A stretch of DNA of 64,000 bases from Saururus chinensis. Taxonomy: Eukaryota > Streptophyta > Magnoliopsida > Piperales > Saururaceae. The stretch lies in assembly GCA_035235625.1 (NCBI GenBank), contig CP141145.1:33460668-33524667 (forward strand), given 5' to 3'. A program made the translations under genes and the position numbers. The notes under the pieces are model-generated. The model made no database searches. It was not told the DNA's origin and saw nothing but the letters and a program-made list of their open reading frames with translations. Of this stretch, positions 34,990-49,200 are shown piece after piece; position 1 is the stretch's first letter; each line of letters starts with the position of its first letter.

Positions 34990-36271
34990 TTGGAAACTCA
35001 AAGGAGGGAGGATGCCCATGACACAGGATGGACTCCTCCCACGAAATTCTTGAGTTATGCCAATTAGGGTTAATCATTTTCTTTGGTTTGCGCCTGCAAC
35101 AAAGGTTCAAAGGGAATTGATTATTCAAAGGGTCTCCCGCCAGAGCATTTCTCAATGGCGTGGCTTGTCTGCAAATGAATATCTTAGATTCTCAGGGAAA
35201 TTATTTTTATAAAAAGCATTCAAAATGTGAACAACCCAGGAACCAATTAAAGCTAGCATCACAATGGGAGAATTTCTGTGAGACGGATGGGTGAAGCCAT
35301 GGTCTAATCTGGCCGGTTGAAAGAAGTGTCATCATGATAAATGGCAACCCGGGTGCAAAGTGTCCTCCATAATTTCGCGAAAAGGCGCAAGAATGACAGA
35401 ACGGCCAGCGAGATTAACAAAAACAAACTCCAGCTGATTCTAAACTAGTGAACCTTCGAATGTCATATAAAGTAAATGAACTTGTTCGCTTTTCCTTTCT
35501 ATTGAGGCTACTTATTTATGAGGTTCTTCAGGTTTGGATTTTTTTTTGGGACCACCTACAGATTATTCACTTCTAATAAAAAAAGTTCAAATGTTTTTGC
35601 CACTTCCCTTCAAGCTACTGCAAAATTGAAATAATTCCAATAGAAAATCCAAACACTCCCACAAAGATAAAAACAAGCCACATTTGATACTTAGCAACAA
35701 AAGTGGGCTGAGTTGAAGATATTTTTTCCACCAGTCCACTTAATATATCAACTAAGGCCTGGGTAAAGTTTTGGAAGGCTTCGCAACAGGCCAGACACAA
35801 CATCAGATTAAACTATTCTATTAAAATAGATATCAAATAAATCATATACATTGTAATTCTTCTCATGGCCTCTTTTCAAATGGGAATGAGGTATATAAGA
35901 AATATTATTGAAATGTGAGAATGCCTAAGACAAATTTGAATTACAATCCCTAACATGCTGCAAAATCAAGTTTGCAGGTTATCCCTTATCATGAAAAAAA
36001 ATTCTCCCATCTAATACTAACATTTCTCCTCAATTTTCCTGTAAAATATTTGCCTTCTAAATCCTATAATCTCATGTTGGCAAAGTACAAAAAATACTTC
36101 TTGCATAATTAAAGGTACACATTGATGTTTCAATGCAAATTGCGCAAACGGTCAACCAGTGGAATCCTCACGCCACCAAACAGCTGCACAAGCTAGAGAA
36201 AAATTTTCGAGGACTTTATTAGGAGCATGTTCACAGGTACAGAATGATAGAATCCACATACATGATGATAA
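34990..36271. other. spacer between convergent RING and MON1 genes
   Basis: Contains both 3' ends. A minus-strand open frame at 35615-35803 encodes 62 aa ending in a hydrophobic stretch (MWLVFIFVGVFGFSIGIISI) that looks like a tail anchor, but I find no further exon and do not recognise it. Confidence 0.45.
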
Positions 36272-39200
36272 TCACCAAGAAAATGGGCTCGCTCCTAACA
36301 AAAAAATCTCATTCTCCATATCCCTCACCCATTGACAAACTCGGTTGCAAATCTTTATTGCCAAAGCCTGCAATGTCATGCTCCAAGTGTTTTAGTTTAT
36401 TGCAAGATTTTTTTAAAATAAATTGGTTTTATTGGGTATTAACAGGAGTACCTTATCTGCTAGTGGATCAAATGCTGCATAAAGTTCAAAATCTTGCGTG
36501 ATCCAGCACAACAGAACTGCCACACAAAAAATGGATATTTAGAAAACACACACACAAACAAAAAACATAAATTACAAAGAAAAGCAAAGCAATAACATAG
36601 GATTTTATACAAAAACCACTATTCTACATGTTTTCCTAATTATATCACAGCAATCTGCTAAATCATGCACCAAAGTTATTTGGCTGCATAACAATAACAT
36701 CTTACCATAATTTTCATCTCTTCTAAATTGTGTTTTATGTGCTCCATTTTCTCTACCATGCATAGAAGCATATAGATTTTGGTATGCCCTGTATAATCTG
36801 GAATAAAGAACATATGCTGATTCATCAAATAGATCAGCAAGAAAAAGTGTCTACAAAATGATGGCAAAAAATACTGAGCAAAAAAATGACGGAGATCAAA
36901 AGCCAAGAAAGGAGAAAGGATTATCTCACCTTTTTTGCTGTCTTGTACTGTTTATGGGTGACGAGAAATCTGAGGACACGTACTGATCCAAGAAAATACT
37001 CCTATACATGAAGTGCCAAAGTCCGGCAGGACCACCGGTCCCTAAAAACCCATGTTCAGATCTATCTGGGGATTCAGGTGCAAGTCTGTCATGCCTCAAG
37101 TGAGGAGATGAAGAGGCCAGATGAATAGAGGAGTCAACTGGGAGATCTTCAACATGAAGTCCACCTTCAATCATTGACCTTTGAACTTCGCTCAGAACAT
37201 TCGACTTGATAAGGACATTCTCAATGCGAATCCTATATATAAAGCAAACAATCTTCAAGACCGAAAATAGCACAGCACATTAATTATACAATCCAGCTGA
37301 ATTTCCACAAGTTGCTATTTTACATGAAAATGGGGCTCTAGGCCAACCACATTTTGTGTATTGGGTCCCAGAAGGATGTATGTATGTGCACAACCAAAAG
37401 TAATAAATTACCTGCAATCTTTCAGATGATAAAAAGAGTCGGAACTAGTTGTTAGCAATATCAAGTATGTATCGACCTGCCAAAGAGGACAGTTATATAT
37501 CATATCTTGACTAAAAAAACACTTTAAATCTACTACTATTTTAGTAAAAAAGAATAGGTTTTGAGGATGGAACTCACTTACATCTAAGTAATGAACATAA
37601 GCATACAAAAAAGCCATGGGATTATATCTTGGCAAACATATTGGCGAAAATGATTCAGATGTCCTGTGAAAAGGTTAACTATAAAATGTCAAAAAACCTA
37701 AATAAAACAACACAGAGTTCAGTTATGTGGTAACATACAAAAGTAATGATCAAACATAATGATTCCCCAGTTTGAGGATAACATTTCTTGCAAAAACATA
37801 TGACACCTTACAAGAACCTACCACTAGAAGGGTCAGGATATTATTGAACCTACTTGAAAATCAAATGTCTGATAATGTCCAATTATTACCAAATTTAAAT
37901 GACATTACGTGCATCCGTTACTTCAGTACTACAAGTAATTTAATATTTCTATTCCATTTTTACTTTTCAATTTAAATTACAGAGCTAGGTTGTCTGATAT
38001 TGGCACAGGCAATAAAATCAACTCAGTAATTGGCAGTCAGCCTACATGGCTAGTAAGCATAGTGCCTAAAGAAATGCTTAAAATTAATAACGGTTTCCTG
38101 GTTTAGTAGCATATTTTGGACCGGTTGTAACCTGTCTCTTCAAGTTGATGATGACAAGTCTATTGAAACGCATTGCCCTCACTGGACTTGAGGGAGTATA
38201 TATTTTGCAACCTAAATCTCCCTCACAACTAAAACAGGTCTGGACCTTTTTTTCCTTCAGATGACTTTCCTCACAACTAAAACAGGCCTAAACCAAGATC
38301 TGCCCCACCATTTCACATCTTTCCAATCTTCACTATCACCTCTCTCTCAAGCACCTCTTAATAGTCTAGTCAACCAAACCCAGCTCCCCAGCCAGGTCCA
38401 ACGACATTCAGCAGTGCCAAAGAATCAGAGACTCAGCACCACCAAGACACCCCTGGACCTGGTCAGACCTGGCCATCTTCCTCCCTTGACCCTTACCTGA
38501 GCTGTCGGCCAAAAACTCCCCACCGTTTCTCCAACAGAAATAGTTGGTCTACCCCATTGGCTTGACATTATTCTGTCCAATTACACCCTGTTTCTGCCTA
38601 CCCAAAGAGATTGTGGGATGAAGGCTGAAAGGTTATCAGTGGTTCAGGCCAGGTAGACCTGGTCTATTTGCACTTTGAAGTTTATGAGCAGTCATCATTC
38701 CCATCGTCCAATCCACAATGGGGGCAGGGACATCTGTTCGATCATCTCATCCATCTCCTTTGGTTTTCATTGCTTCCAGTCTATCAACCTTACTCTTAGG
38801 GGAAAAGATCTCACCTTTGGTTACTTTACTAAGCATCGTTCCAGACAAATTTTAAGTATTTGGGTTATCTTTGCCAAATGGCTAATCTATTGCTTTTCAT
38901 GAACATTAAAGTTTACTACAATTTGCAAAAATATATTTCACATTTCAGGACAAAATTGTATTAAAAAATTGCTTCCAAACACCCTATTTATTAATTCCCA
39001 TATGATGACATAAAATCATAGCTCACAAAAATTATATTAAATGGGGCTAAAATCCAAATAATGGGAGATATAAATTCCTACAGGAGCTGCAGAGCCTTTT
39101 GTAATTGTAAGTTGAGCTGATTCAGCACAAATCACCCACTTACATACACACACACATATTAAAAAATGCACATACTTTAATCAGAAATTCAACTGAAAAA

Positions 39201-42200
39201 CAACTCTTAAAGGAACATAATTCCTCCTATTGTTCTGAACTTTACACTGTTCAATTTTCAAAGCTAGATCCTGAAGGGTGTTCACAACAAACTTTAGAAA
39301 ATTATAACTATATCCAAATCCTTAAGGAAGGAGGATCAGAATAAGAATTTGTTAATGCTAAAAAACAATCTGATAAGCAAACAGCTAGTTGAATTAAAGT
39401 CACCACTAACCTGAATGATTCAGAAGACAAGACAAAATTGGAAAGTAAGAGCATATCATCTGGATGAAGAGAAGCCTTTTGGGCTCCTACAAGACTAATA
39501 ACCTGAATCAGGAAGTAAGAAGACATGTCATGAGAGAAAATATATTTTTATTTCATTGCTATAAAGAGCTTGACAATAATCAAAACAAATTAGTATACCA
39601 AGCAGCAGAATTAACCTTGTGCTTGCACATTAGTATAGCAAACAGTGCACCAGAATCCGAAACATCTTGTAGTATAGCACCTGCAGCTTGTCTTGTAGGA
39701 TAAGCAAGCGGAAGGCATGTATATGCATGCAAAAATGTAGCAGGATTCCTGAAAACAAATTGTAGTTGAAAAATTGTATCACTGGTCATCTACAACAATT
39801 CTTTTTTTAATAAGTGATCATAATGTGAGGACATCTATAATGGAAGGTGACAACCAAAATGCCATGAGCGTGTTTTATTAAAAAAATGCACTATGAATAA
39901 GGTAATGCATATTGACTACTTCCCCACAAAAAAGGCAAATATAGACTCACTCTTGAAGGCTTCAAGAGTGGAGCTGGTTGAGACGGTTTAGTCAAATGCA
40001 ATGGAACCCTGCAACATCTGCCTAGACAAATTCTAATAAAGGTAGACAAATTTGCAGAAGATTCTAGGAGAGGAAGTTGAAAGAGGACTTCGAACCAAGG
40101 TGGAAATTATTTAGGTATAAATTAGTTGCACATTGCAATGGTCTCATGATGCAGTCAACTGCTGGAGCAATATTTGATGCGACATCCTATAATTGAATTA
40201 TTTTATAAATGAATCTATGATTGTTCTAGATCAATGGGAAAATACAGGAGGAAATTGTAGAGTTGAGAAGGGAAGATAGGGAAGGCTAGATGAAGAGGGG
40301 AAGGAATTAGAGTTTTAGAGAAGTTAGACAAGAGGGAAATCAAGATGATAGATTAGGTCAAACAATGAGAAGAAGGATAATCAGAGTTAAGAGGCTTATA
40401 TTCCATTCAGACACTAAATGGCATTAGCATATAGCCCTTGCATTAAATAGAACTCCTAAACGGGCCTAATACTACGCTAAAGCCCATTAACACTAATGAA
40501 ATAAAAATTACAATTAACTCCCTAATTACGTATCTTAATCAATATCAAAGGAAATCTACACCTAATGTGCCCTCTATAACGGGCCATAACAATGCTATCC
40601 GTATGCTACACCTCTGAGTATAAATCTCAATGTTTTACTCAAGTGTCTTGCCAGTATGCCCAAGCGCCTAATACCAACACTTCTTGCTACATGTATAAAT
40701 AGCTAGGTTAATGGTCTATCCTTATTAACCTATCCTTAATGAAGTGTTCTAAAATAATCTGTCATAATTTAAAGAAAACTGTACTGAAGGTTTTTCTAAA
40801 GTACGGTAAGCGCTCTCATATAATTATCAAGTTTAAATAGTTAAATGATACGTCAGATTATAAAATTGTGAACATGCCTCACATAGGTACCCGCATTAAA
40901 ATACTGAACATTTTACGGACATGCTATACATAAAAAACTAACAATTAAATTTTTAAGATAAAAGTTTCTCAAGCAAAAACATTATCTTTACATAAACAAG
41001 AGGAAAAACAAACCAACTGAAGGCATGGATCAGAGAAGAGAAAACAGCTTCAGTTCCCCCAAGCAGTGGTGTCATATCAAACTTTGGATTCTTCTCAAAG
41101 CATCTATTTACAGACTTCGTCAAGATAAGTAGCATCTGAATTCCAATGTAGGTAAAAGTGTATTAAAGTTGACATATCTGGAAACAGAAAGAATGTCAAG
41201 CTTCCTGCATTCTAAGATTAGATCTTATGGCTATCTATAGAGAGGCTATCTGGAAAAATAAATATAAAAACAAGTATAACTTGATGCTACCTGGCCATAG
41301 ATAAGCTCTAATTGCCCCCTTAATGCCTCATATGGCTCCTCCGTACAGCTTATGCAAACAAGGTATATGGGACCTTTTACAAGGAAAATTATCTGAAAGT
41401 AGAAGTAAACAGGTCGATCAACTATGATGCTAGGATTACAAACATGAACCTAGAAAACCTCACTCCCTGTCAAACAATGGAGGAGGGGCGGGGCAACTGG
41501 AAAGACCCTTCTGATTTTTTATTTATATTCAGACCACAATGCAACAAAAAAAGAGAGGGAGTACATAATAATTCACAAAATAGTTTCAAACAAGATCTTA
41601 GTGTTGGTATCCAGCTGTAGCTCATGACTGATGTACCTTATCCAAAAACTATTCAAGGATATCCTGTAGGATGGAGCCTGCAGTAATTTTGTATTTCCTT
41701 TTAATGATGTACAGTTTAGGGAAAATAGTTTAGTAGTGCCAGTTCGCTAAAGAAGGGAGGATGTGCTAGCAAGGATCTGTCCATGGCAATCTACTAATAA
41801 TATTTGACAAGTTTAACCAGTATTTTAGACTCGTAGTATAATTGCCTCCGATGCAAAACTCTCACTAAAGGGCATACAAAGAATTTATTTAAATATTAAA
41901 CCCCTTAATATTTTGAAGATAATAAATAGAAAGAAACTCACCTGGTGATTACCAGCCCTTATGAACTTGACATGATCTCCTCTGTAAATAGATGAAGGCA
42001 ACAAATCAGCAGCTACTAAGAAGAATATCTATTCAAATAATTCTGTTAAAAAAAATTCTAAAAGTGCTTTAGCCATGTACCCATTCTGCACAAAAGATAT
42101 AATGGCTTGCAATGTTGCTGAAAATCCAGCAAGCTTATGTTCATCTCCATATCTGGAAACGAAAGGCAATGAGCAAGTTACATGTCTTACATGAAATTCA

Positions 42201-43668
42201 AAATTATTTAAAAGGAAGCTCCGGCCTTTAAATAAATAGAAATAGTGGTTAACCTAGAGTATATTGGCTTCCCCGAGTGACTCAGCACAAAAAAGTGTTT
42301 TTTTCTTTTTCTCCAGGAAATTGAAGCATCATCCTGCACTTAATTTCCAACAAAACATTCACATAAATAAATTAAATGCTACATCCTGGCCACCGAGCAT
42401 AAACCAATAAAGATCACTCATCAACTACAGGCAACCTATACAGTAAGTAAGGAACTCAAGAGTGTCAACATTCATGCTCATCTTAGACTTGAAAATCTGA
42501 CCAGTGTTCACATGCTATCATACCAAGACAATAACCATTTATGTCAACCAGCTGCCCATGGTTCAAGAGGTCATACTGGTTTCCCAAGACTTAAATTCCA
42601 ATATTATACGTTTCTTTACCCTGACCACAATCCTTCTACTTGAAAGGAACAAAAAAAAATGCAAATTTTAAATCAATCATCCATGACAATTGTGTCTTCC
42701 AGGAACAATCATATCGTAGTCCAGACATCATTACCAACTTCCTTTACTTCTATAAGTCAACACAAATTTCAAAACAGTCACTTATCATGAATCAACAGTT
42801 ACTACTAAATAGCAAGAATGGTCAATATCACAGATAAAACTTCAACTGTTTTCCAAAATTTCTACATAAATGTGTAGTTGATAACAGAAAAACATTATAT
42901 TTCCCTTTAAAATCCAAAATTTAACACTTAGCTACAGCATGCAAGTAGTGTGCATAGATTATTTCTAAGCTTTCCTTACTTTATCAGAAACTAATCATTT
43001 TTTTTCCCAAAAACGATCGCATATGATTCAAGTATACGGTTCAATCACCTAACCATTCAGAGTTACAGGATCCTAGATCAATATGTTTCTCAATACAGAT
43101 GACCTGAGAAGTATGGAATCCACGACGCCAAGTCGAAACTCTAATATACGATAAAAAAACAACCGACCTCATCGAAATGTCGCTTCCCGGGAACCCACTC
43201 CGTCGAATCCGCGAAACTTGTCTCTACAATCCCATCTTCCACAATTTCCTCAGTCCCCCCACCGCTGGTCCCGGTGCTACTCCCCCTCTCCCCGGCATAG
43301 CCACTGTTGCTGGGGCTCGACGGCGCCTCCGCCTCAATCTCCGAGTTCTCCCTCCATCCCACGCCCGAAGACGAAGGCAGAACCCTATCCTCCACCCCAA
43401 CTTCCGACTCCAAAACTCCCGCCGCCCCAACACTTACCGACCCCTCCCCAGCTCTCACTCCTCCTCCGCCACCAAGAGCTCCATTAACACCGACATGAGA
43501 CAATCCTTCCGCACTCACGAGCTCCTCATCACAACCAACGTCCGATTCCTCCGACACATCCAAGACCAGAGCTTTGAGGGCATTGCCAACGGAGCTTTCA
43601 TGGGGCTGATCGGGAATTGCGCCGGCGGCATCGACGGGCAGGGGATTCGAGCCGGAATCCGAAGCCAT
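36272..43668 (-). CDS. MON1: MON1 (SAND family) vacuolar fusion protein
   Basis: MON1 and CCZ1 form the exchange factor that activates RAB7 (RABG3) during late-endosome-to-vacuole maturation. I traced 14 exons, all GT-AG: 43668-43168, 42333-42254, 42152-42081, 41981-41942, 41392-41291, 41135-41014, 39748-39616, 39502-39411, 37663-37582, 37476-37412, 37232-36930, 36797-36706, 36516-36452, 36367-36272. The sum is 1,845 nt and 614 aa, normal for plant MON1. A Gly/Ser/Glu-rich disordered N-terminus (~1-165) leads to '[20 protein letters not shown]', then longin-type regions, and the signature end [19 protein letters not shown]. It is probably single-copy and housekeeping. The longest introns (37664-39410 and 39749-41013) hold repeat-like DNA but no other gene. 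Confidence 0.95.
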
Positions 43669-44067
43669 GTTGGGTCGGGAAGGTCAGACAGCCGAGCGGT
43701 TGGCCTTTACCATTCCCAGCGGCGGTTCCACAAAGCAAGAGGTTTCATTTGAGGTTGACCGGTAGATGGGGCCTCGGAAACGTTGTCTGCGCCTCTCCGT
43801 CCCGTTCCCGTTGGGTGGGAAACGTGAATTCTGCGTGTTAGGTGGGGATGCTGGGCTGGGCCTAACGGAATCGGAATTGACGATGGAGACGTCCGCTATT
43901 GACACGAGCTACGTTAAACAACGTGCTATTATATGGGCATCTGACAGCCTTTACACGAAGTGCGCATGCTTTTAGAAACACGTTGTTTCTTGCCCTTGGT
44001 ACCTGGATTGGATGGAACCTTTTTAACACCCGCCACACAGAGTGTCTCTCTGCTTTGCAGGGCAGAA
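43669..44067. promoter_or_regulatory. short shared promoter between MON1 and PNSL1
   Basis: Only 399 bases separate the two divergent start codons. The MON1 side is GC-rich, and no strong TATA box stands out on either strand. Both promoters and both leaders must fit here, so it is a candidate bidirectional promoter. Confidence 0.65.
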
Positions 44068-45557
44068 ATGGCAGCTTCGTCTTTCTCAGTGGCATTCCTC
44101 TCCTCCCTTCCTCACCCGGTATGTATATTTCCCGCTGTTTCCATCTCAGCAGTCACTCCAGACTCCAGACTCCAGACTCCAGACTAATGTTTGAAATCCT
44201 GGGTTTCGATTGCTGCAGCTTAACGTGGGAAATTCTTCCTTAGTAACACGTTCTAGAGCAACCACTGCACCTATTCTCAAAGCCTGCTGCTCAGAACCAG
44301 TAGCGAATCGAGATAGTAAGATGCATAACTTTCATCTCTTGGTCGTGGTTCTTCTTTCTCGCCTTCTTTCCATTAAATTCCATGCTACTGGACTAGACTG
44401 ATCTTCCCATTGCATAATTGAGTATCTCTTCCAATTTCCGGGACATCATCCCTGCTTACAGCTGTTTCAGTGATGAACTCACTTCAGGCAACTCTAGAAG
44501 AAGGCTGGTGCTAGCTGGTACGGCAATGGCAGCCACGAGTTTCCTCTCTACGAGCAAAGCGTCAGCTGACGGTAAACAATCTAAAACCCGATTCTTTCAG
44601 GAGCATTCTTTAATACGATAATTGAGTTTTTTACATTCCAGTTCGATGAGCATTCTTTCTCTTGCTTGTGCAGAAGTGCCGGCCAACTACAGAGCTTTTG
44701 TTGATTTTATCGATGGGTATTCGTATTACTACCCTTCGGATTGGAGGGTAGGACTAAGGCAGTGTTTCTTAATTTTAATCTTGTACAGCAGCTTCACTAC
44801 AAGCACTTCAGTACAGCAATTGATGCACTTTGTGCTGTTTTTCTCTAGGACTTCGACTACAGGGGACATGATTCAGCATTCAAAGATCGGGCTTTGCAGC
44901 TCCAAAACGTTAGAGTCAGCTTTAAACCCACTAATAAAACAGATGTTCATGACTTGGGACCCATGGACGAGGTACATGTAAAAATCATCTCCTCTGTTAC
45001 ACGCTGCATGTCGTAAGGTGAGTTCTCGTGGATTAAATCATGTTGTGTATCAGGTGATTATCAACTTGGTGAATAATGTATACTCCACGCCAACCCAAAG
45101 AGCAAATATATTTAATATGCAAGAGGTATATATGCCTTCTGATTAGTGATAACCCTTTTTTCACAATTTGGGTTATTTTAATAGCAACAATCAGTTATTA
45201 CCAGCATTCTATATACACAATCTTCGTCTCAGATACACCTGTAATTCTGACATCGTTTTCTGACAATTTACTTCTATGTAGAGGAGTGTTGATGGCAAAA
45301 ACTATTGGACTTTTGAGTATGAATTAACATCTCCAAACTTTTCTCGTACTGCCTTCGCAACCATAGCTATTGGCAACGGTAAGCTAGAAACTACAACGTT
45401 AAACCTTTTCACATCCAAACTTTGTACTTATTATCCGAACTACTTTGAAACAGGAAGGTACTACACATTGATTGTTGGGGCGAATGAGAGAAGATGGAAC
45501 AGGGTTCGCAACAAACTGAAAGTGGTAGCTGACTCCTTCAAGCTACTCAACATCTAA
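44068..45557 (+). CDS. PNSL1: PsbP-like NDH lumenal subunit (PNSL1/PPL2)
   Basis: A thylakoid-lumen subunit of the chloroplast NDH complex, which runs cyclic electron flow around photosystem I. Exons: 44068-44118, 44219-44315, 44488-44571, 44674-44747, 44849-44971, 45054-45125, 45282-45378, 45454-45557 (702 nt, 233 aa). The N-terminus is bipartite: a Ser-rich plastid transit segment, then NSRRRLVLAGTAMAATSF...ASA/D, a twin-Arg lumen signal with an AxA cleavage site. The PsbP fold shows YSYYYPSDWRDFDYRGHDS, 'LQNVRVSFKP', 'YWTFEYEL' and YYTLIVGANERRW. The motif wording fits PNSL1/PPL2 better than PPL1. The exon-3 acceptor (CACTTCAG/GC) was chosen because it alone keeps the frame through the twin-Arg signal. 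Confidence 0.88.
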
Positions 45558-46255
45558 ACATGAAATTTATTGCGACAAACCTTCACAATCACACAAGTCC
45601 TACCAAAAGCTGTGATTTGCCAAATGTCATACCCATCCAAAAGCAAAATATATATAAAAAACCCAATTGTGCGTCTTTGGTTGCTTGAGAAATAACTTTC
45701 TGACAACTCGAGGCTTCTCTTCACTCTCAATCATGTGCTTTTTTCTATACATAAGATAAATAATTAGATTTTCGTTCTATTCACAGTGAAGAAAGAAGAG
45801 AGTCGACGATAAGAAGCAAATCATACATGTAAAATGCAAAAATCGTATACACTGTTTTTCTCACTATCAAACCAGGCCAAAACCACCATATAAATAATGG
45901 GCAGCACCTTTCATTTAGATAACAAATTAATACACCATAGGAGACCTACGCTAATCCCACGGATGAGACCAGAAGGCTCCCAAAAGAATGCATCAGTCTG
46001 TTTTGTTCCCACCTCAAATTCCGTTCTTTCTTCCATCCCACTCTACGTCTGAAAAAATGTTACAAACCCATCGAAAGTTCTCCGTTCTTCACCCAAGTTT
46101 TGGGGAAGCCACCCACAGAAGATGTAACTGTCAGAAGTCACTATAGAAGGGAGCTTTCAGCATTACCCGTCAGACAGGAAATTGGAGGGGTGCTGAGAAC
46201 ATACAACCCACCAAACATCACAAATTACAAGTTGGCTTCAAACATTCCCACTCAT
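45558..46255. other. 3' ends of two convergent genes
   Basis: 698 bases between the PNSL1 stop and the ABCB stop. No other gene seen. Confidence 0.65.
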
Positions 46256-49200
46256 TTAGACAAGCCGGTGTTGTCGGAGTCCCTTTGAAAAATGAGGCTG
46301 CATCAAACGGCAATACAAGCCATTCATTGCAACTAAGGAATCATGGGATCCCTGCTCCACAATTCGGCCTCCATTGAGAACCACAATATTGTCCACATGT
46401 CTCATCATGGCTGCCCTATGAGCAATAAGTATTGTCGTTTTATTCCCCATGATTAGTGTATCAAGAGCCTCCTGCACCACCCGGCTTGACTCAGACTCAA
46501 TAGCTGAGCTCGCTTCATCTAATAACAAGATAGGAGCATTCTTTAGCACCACTCTAGCAATGGCAATTCTCTGCTTCTGCCCTGGTGTGAGATCCACACC
46601 CCTCATTCCAACATGCGTGTCATACCCATGCGGCAAACTGCTAATGAAGTGGTGGGCATTTGCTATCCTAGCAGCCTCCTTCATCTCAGCCTCAGTTGCA
46701 TTATGCCTTGCATAGATTATGTTTTCTCTTATGGTAGTTGCAAAAATAATGGGTTCCTGTTGAACAAGGCCTAAATGGCTCCTCAACCATTTCAAATTAT
46801 ATAGAGTCAAGTCCCTTCCATCAAGCAACACCTGACCAGAAACAGGGTCGTAGAACCTTTCGATCAAAGATATAATTGTACTTTTTCCTGATCCTGAAAC
46901 TCCCACGACAGCTATAGTCTGCCCTCCACTCACTTTGAGGCTGAAATTGCTCAAAACCATTAACTCAGGACGAGTGGGGTAGCAAAAATCCACACTCTTC
47001 AGCTCAATACTGCCATAAACATTAGGTGGTTTCAGGCCAGCATTATCATCTGGATCAATCTTTGGAACACGATCTATGATTTCAAAGACAGATATGAGAG
47101 ATCTCCGCCGTTTGAGTATGTATGGAGCAAGGCCAAAGGGCTCCACCAATGCAAAAGTAGCAAAAGAGAATACCATGTATTCTTTAAGAGCCTTGTGAAG
47201 ATTCATATGACCTGACTTAACGGAGACAGCTGTGTACCAGAGGAGGAGTGCATTGCAGGCAAATAGAAGAAACTGAGAGAAGCCAAAGGCAAGACCAATT
47301 CCCATTCCATGGAGAAAGCTCTGCTTGAATATTTTCTTCAATTGTAATCTATAGAGCTCCATGACTTTGTTACCAGCACAAAATGCCACAACAGTATATA
47401 TGTTCCTAACTGCATCTTCAAGGATGAGAGAGGCTTTTCGATGCATCTCCTGAATGCCTCTAGAGAAACCAGCAAGCCACAATTTCTGAAACAAAGCACC
47501 ATTTCCGTGAAAAAAATTTCAAAAGAAACAAATCCCAAGCCAAGATTTCAAAAGAAGATATCTAAAACAGAAGTCAAACCTGTGCAATAGCAGAAACTGT
47601 CAGTACAGGTATGGTGGCCAATGCAACAAGTGCCAATCGCCACTCGAGCAGCATTCCAATCACAATAGCCACAACCACAGCTGCTGTATCTTGAATAAAT
47701 ATTGAAAGACGATTGCTAAAAGCTGCACGAACGAATGTTGCATCATTTGCCAAGCGCATTGACAAAGTGTCTGCACTGTTTTCTTCCTCATCAAACCAAC
47801 CAACTTCATTCCTCAACATTGCTGAAACAAATATCCACACAGATTAGTCACATCATAGGCAGATCCTCTGACATATGTCGGAAGAAAACATACACTAAAA
47901 TCTGTTAAATTATACACTTCACCTGAGAACATCATTCTTCTAACTCGCTCTGTCATCTTTTCTCCCATGATACCAAAATAGAAGTGTTGCAAAAAATTGG
48001 CCACCACTGTGACGATTCCCATGCATGCAATTACCAAGCACCACTTATCCACTTCACTGGTTAGATGATGGCCCCTGTCTGTATAATATGCCACCACTAT
48101 CAGAGCAAGTATGTAAGCTAGAAGAGGATTAAAAGAACCAAATATGGCAGCACCACTGCTACCAAGAAGGGCATAAAGCCACTCCGCAAAGCTGAGTTCT
48201 GCAAGCCTCCAAATAGAAGGTGGCTTCTGATGCTGGTGGTCTTTTCCCACATGCTGTCTCATAGGTAACTCATCAAATTGGCGCAGAGGTCGACTAAAAG
48301 TCTTTGAGTGGGAGCGCTCATTTTTTGGGTCTGAAGTCAAGAGTGGAGAAATGGGTGATTCAGGGTCAGAGGTATTCGAAGTCTGCTTATGATGTGTTGG
48401 GTGTACATCAATTTTCGGTAATTCAGGCAATCTCAACTCAAAGCTATCCTGCCTCTTAATGGATGGCACTTTCTCTGGTGCATCCAGATGGGAGCTCAAC
48501 CCATTTTCCATCATTTGCTCAGAAGGTGGGCTCTGAACTTTTGGCGACTCTTGAGCGTTGACATTGGGATCTGGATGGCGTACTGCATGCCCCCCAGGAA
48601 TCCTTTGAAGAGAAGGTGATTTCAGAAGCTTCGGCGAAGATGGCTCTTGGAATGTTTGGCTTGCTGACGAATCCTTTTCAATTTGGAAAGTCGACAGCTC
48701 CTTATAAGTCCTAATAGGTGTCCTGCATGAGAATATGCCAAAAATAAATGAAGAGAACAAAGAAAGTCACACTATAGACAACCAGGACAAATTTCTCCTG
48801 ATCTCTAATACATGACTCATTTTAAGTTTAGAAACCAACTACTAGAAAGTACAAATGGAGACAGACCAGTTCCTAATAGACTTAAACTACCAGTACCGCA
48901 CCAGTATATAATATTGAAAGCTACTCAACCATCACTACCACGAAAGAATGTACAGAAACAGCAGAAACAAACGCTTAGACATGGGGAACCAACATACCTT
49001 TTAGGTAGTTTTGCTGCCTCCTCACACCGTAGAAGCTCTGCATACAAGCCATCCAGATTCAGCAACTCATCATGAGTACCCATTTCAACAAGCTGACCCT
49101 CCTCCATCACAGCAATATAATCAGCATTCCTAATAAGGCTAAGCCTCCGAGCTATTATTATGGTTGACCTTCCCAACATTAAGATATCAAGTGCCTCCTG

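Noticed and set aside
36120-36200. Possible MON1 last exon near 36.15 kb, considered first because of a suggestive frame
   Set aside because: The true last exon at 36367-36272 carries the conserved [15 protein letters not shown] ending with proper splice sites, so the 36.15-kb frame is chance.
43177-43752. Plus-strand open frame of 191 aa (and neighbours 43218-43498)
   Set aside because: It lies antisense to the GC-rich first exon of MON1. The proline/arginine-rich translations are composition shadows with no gene structure.
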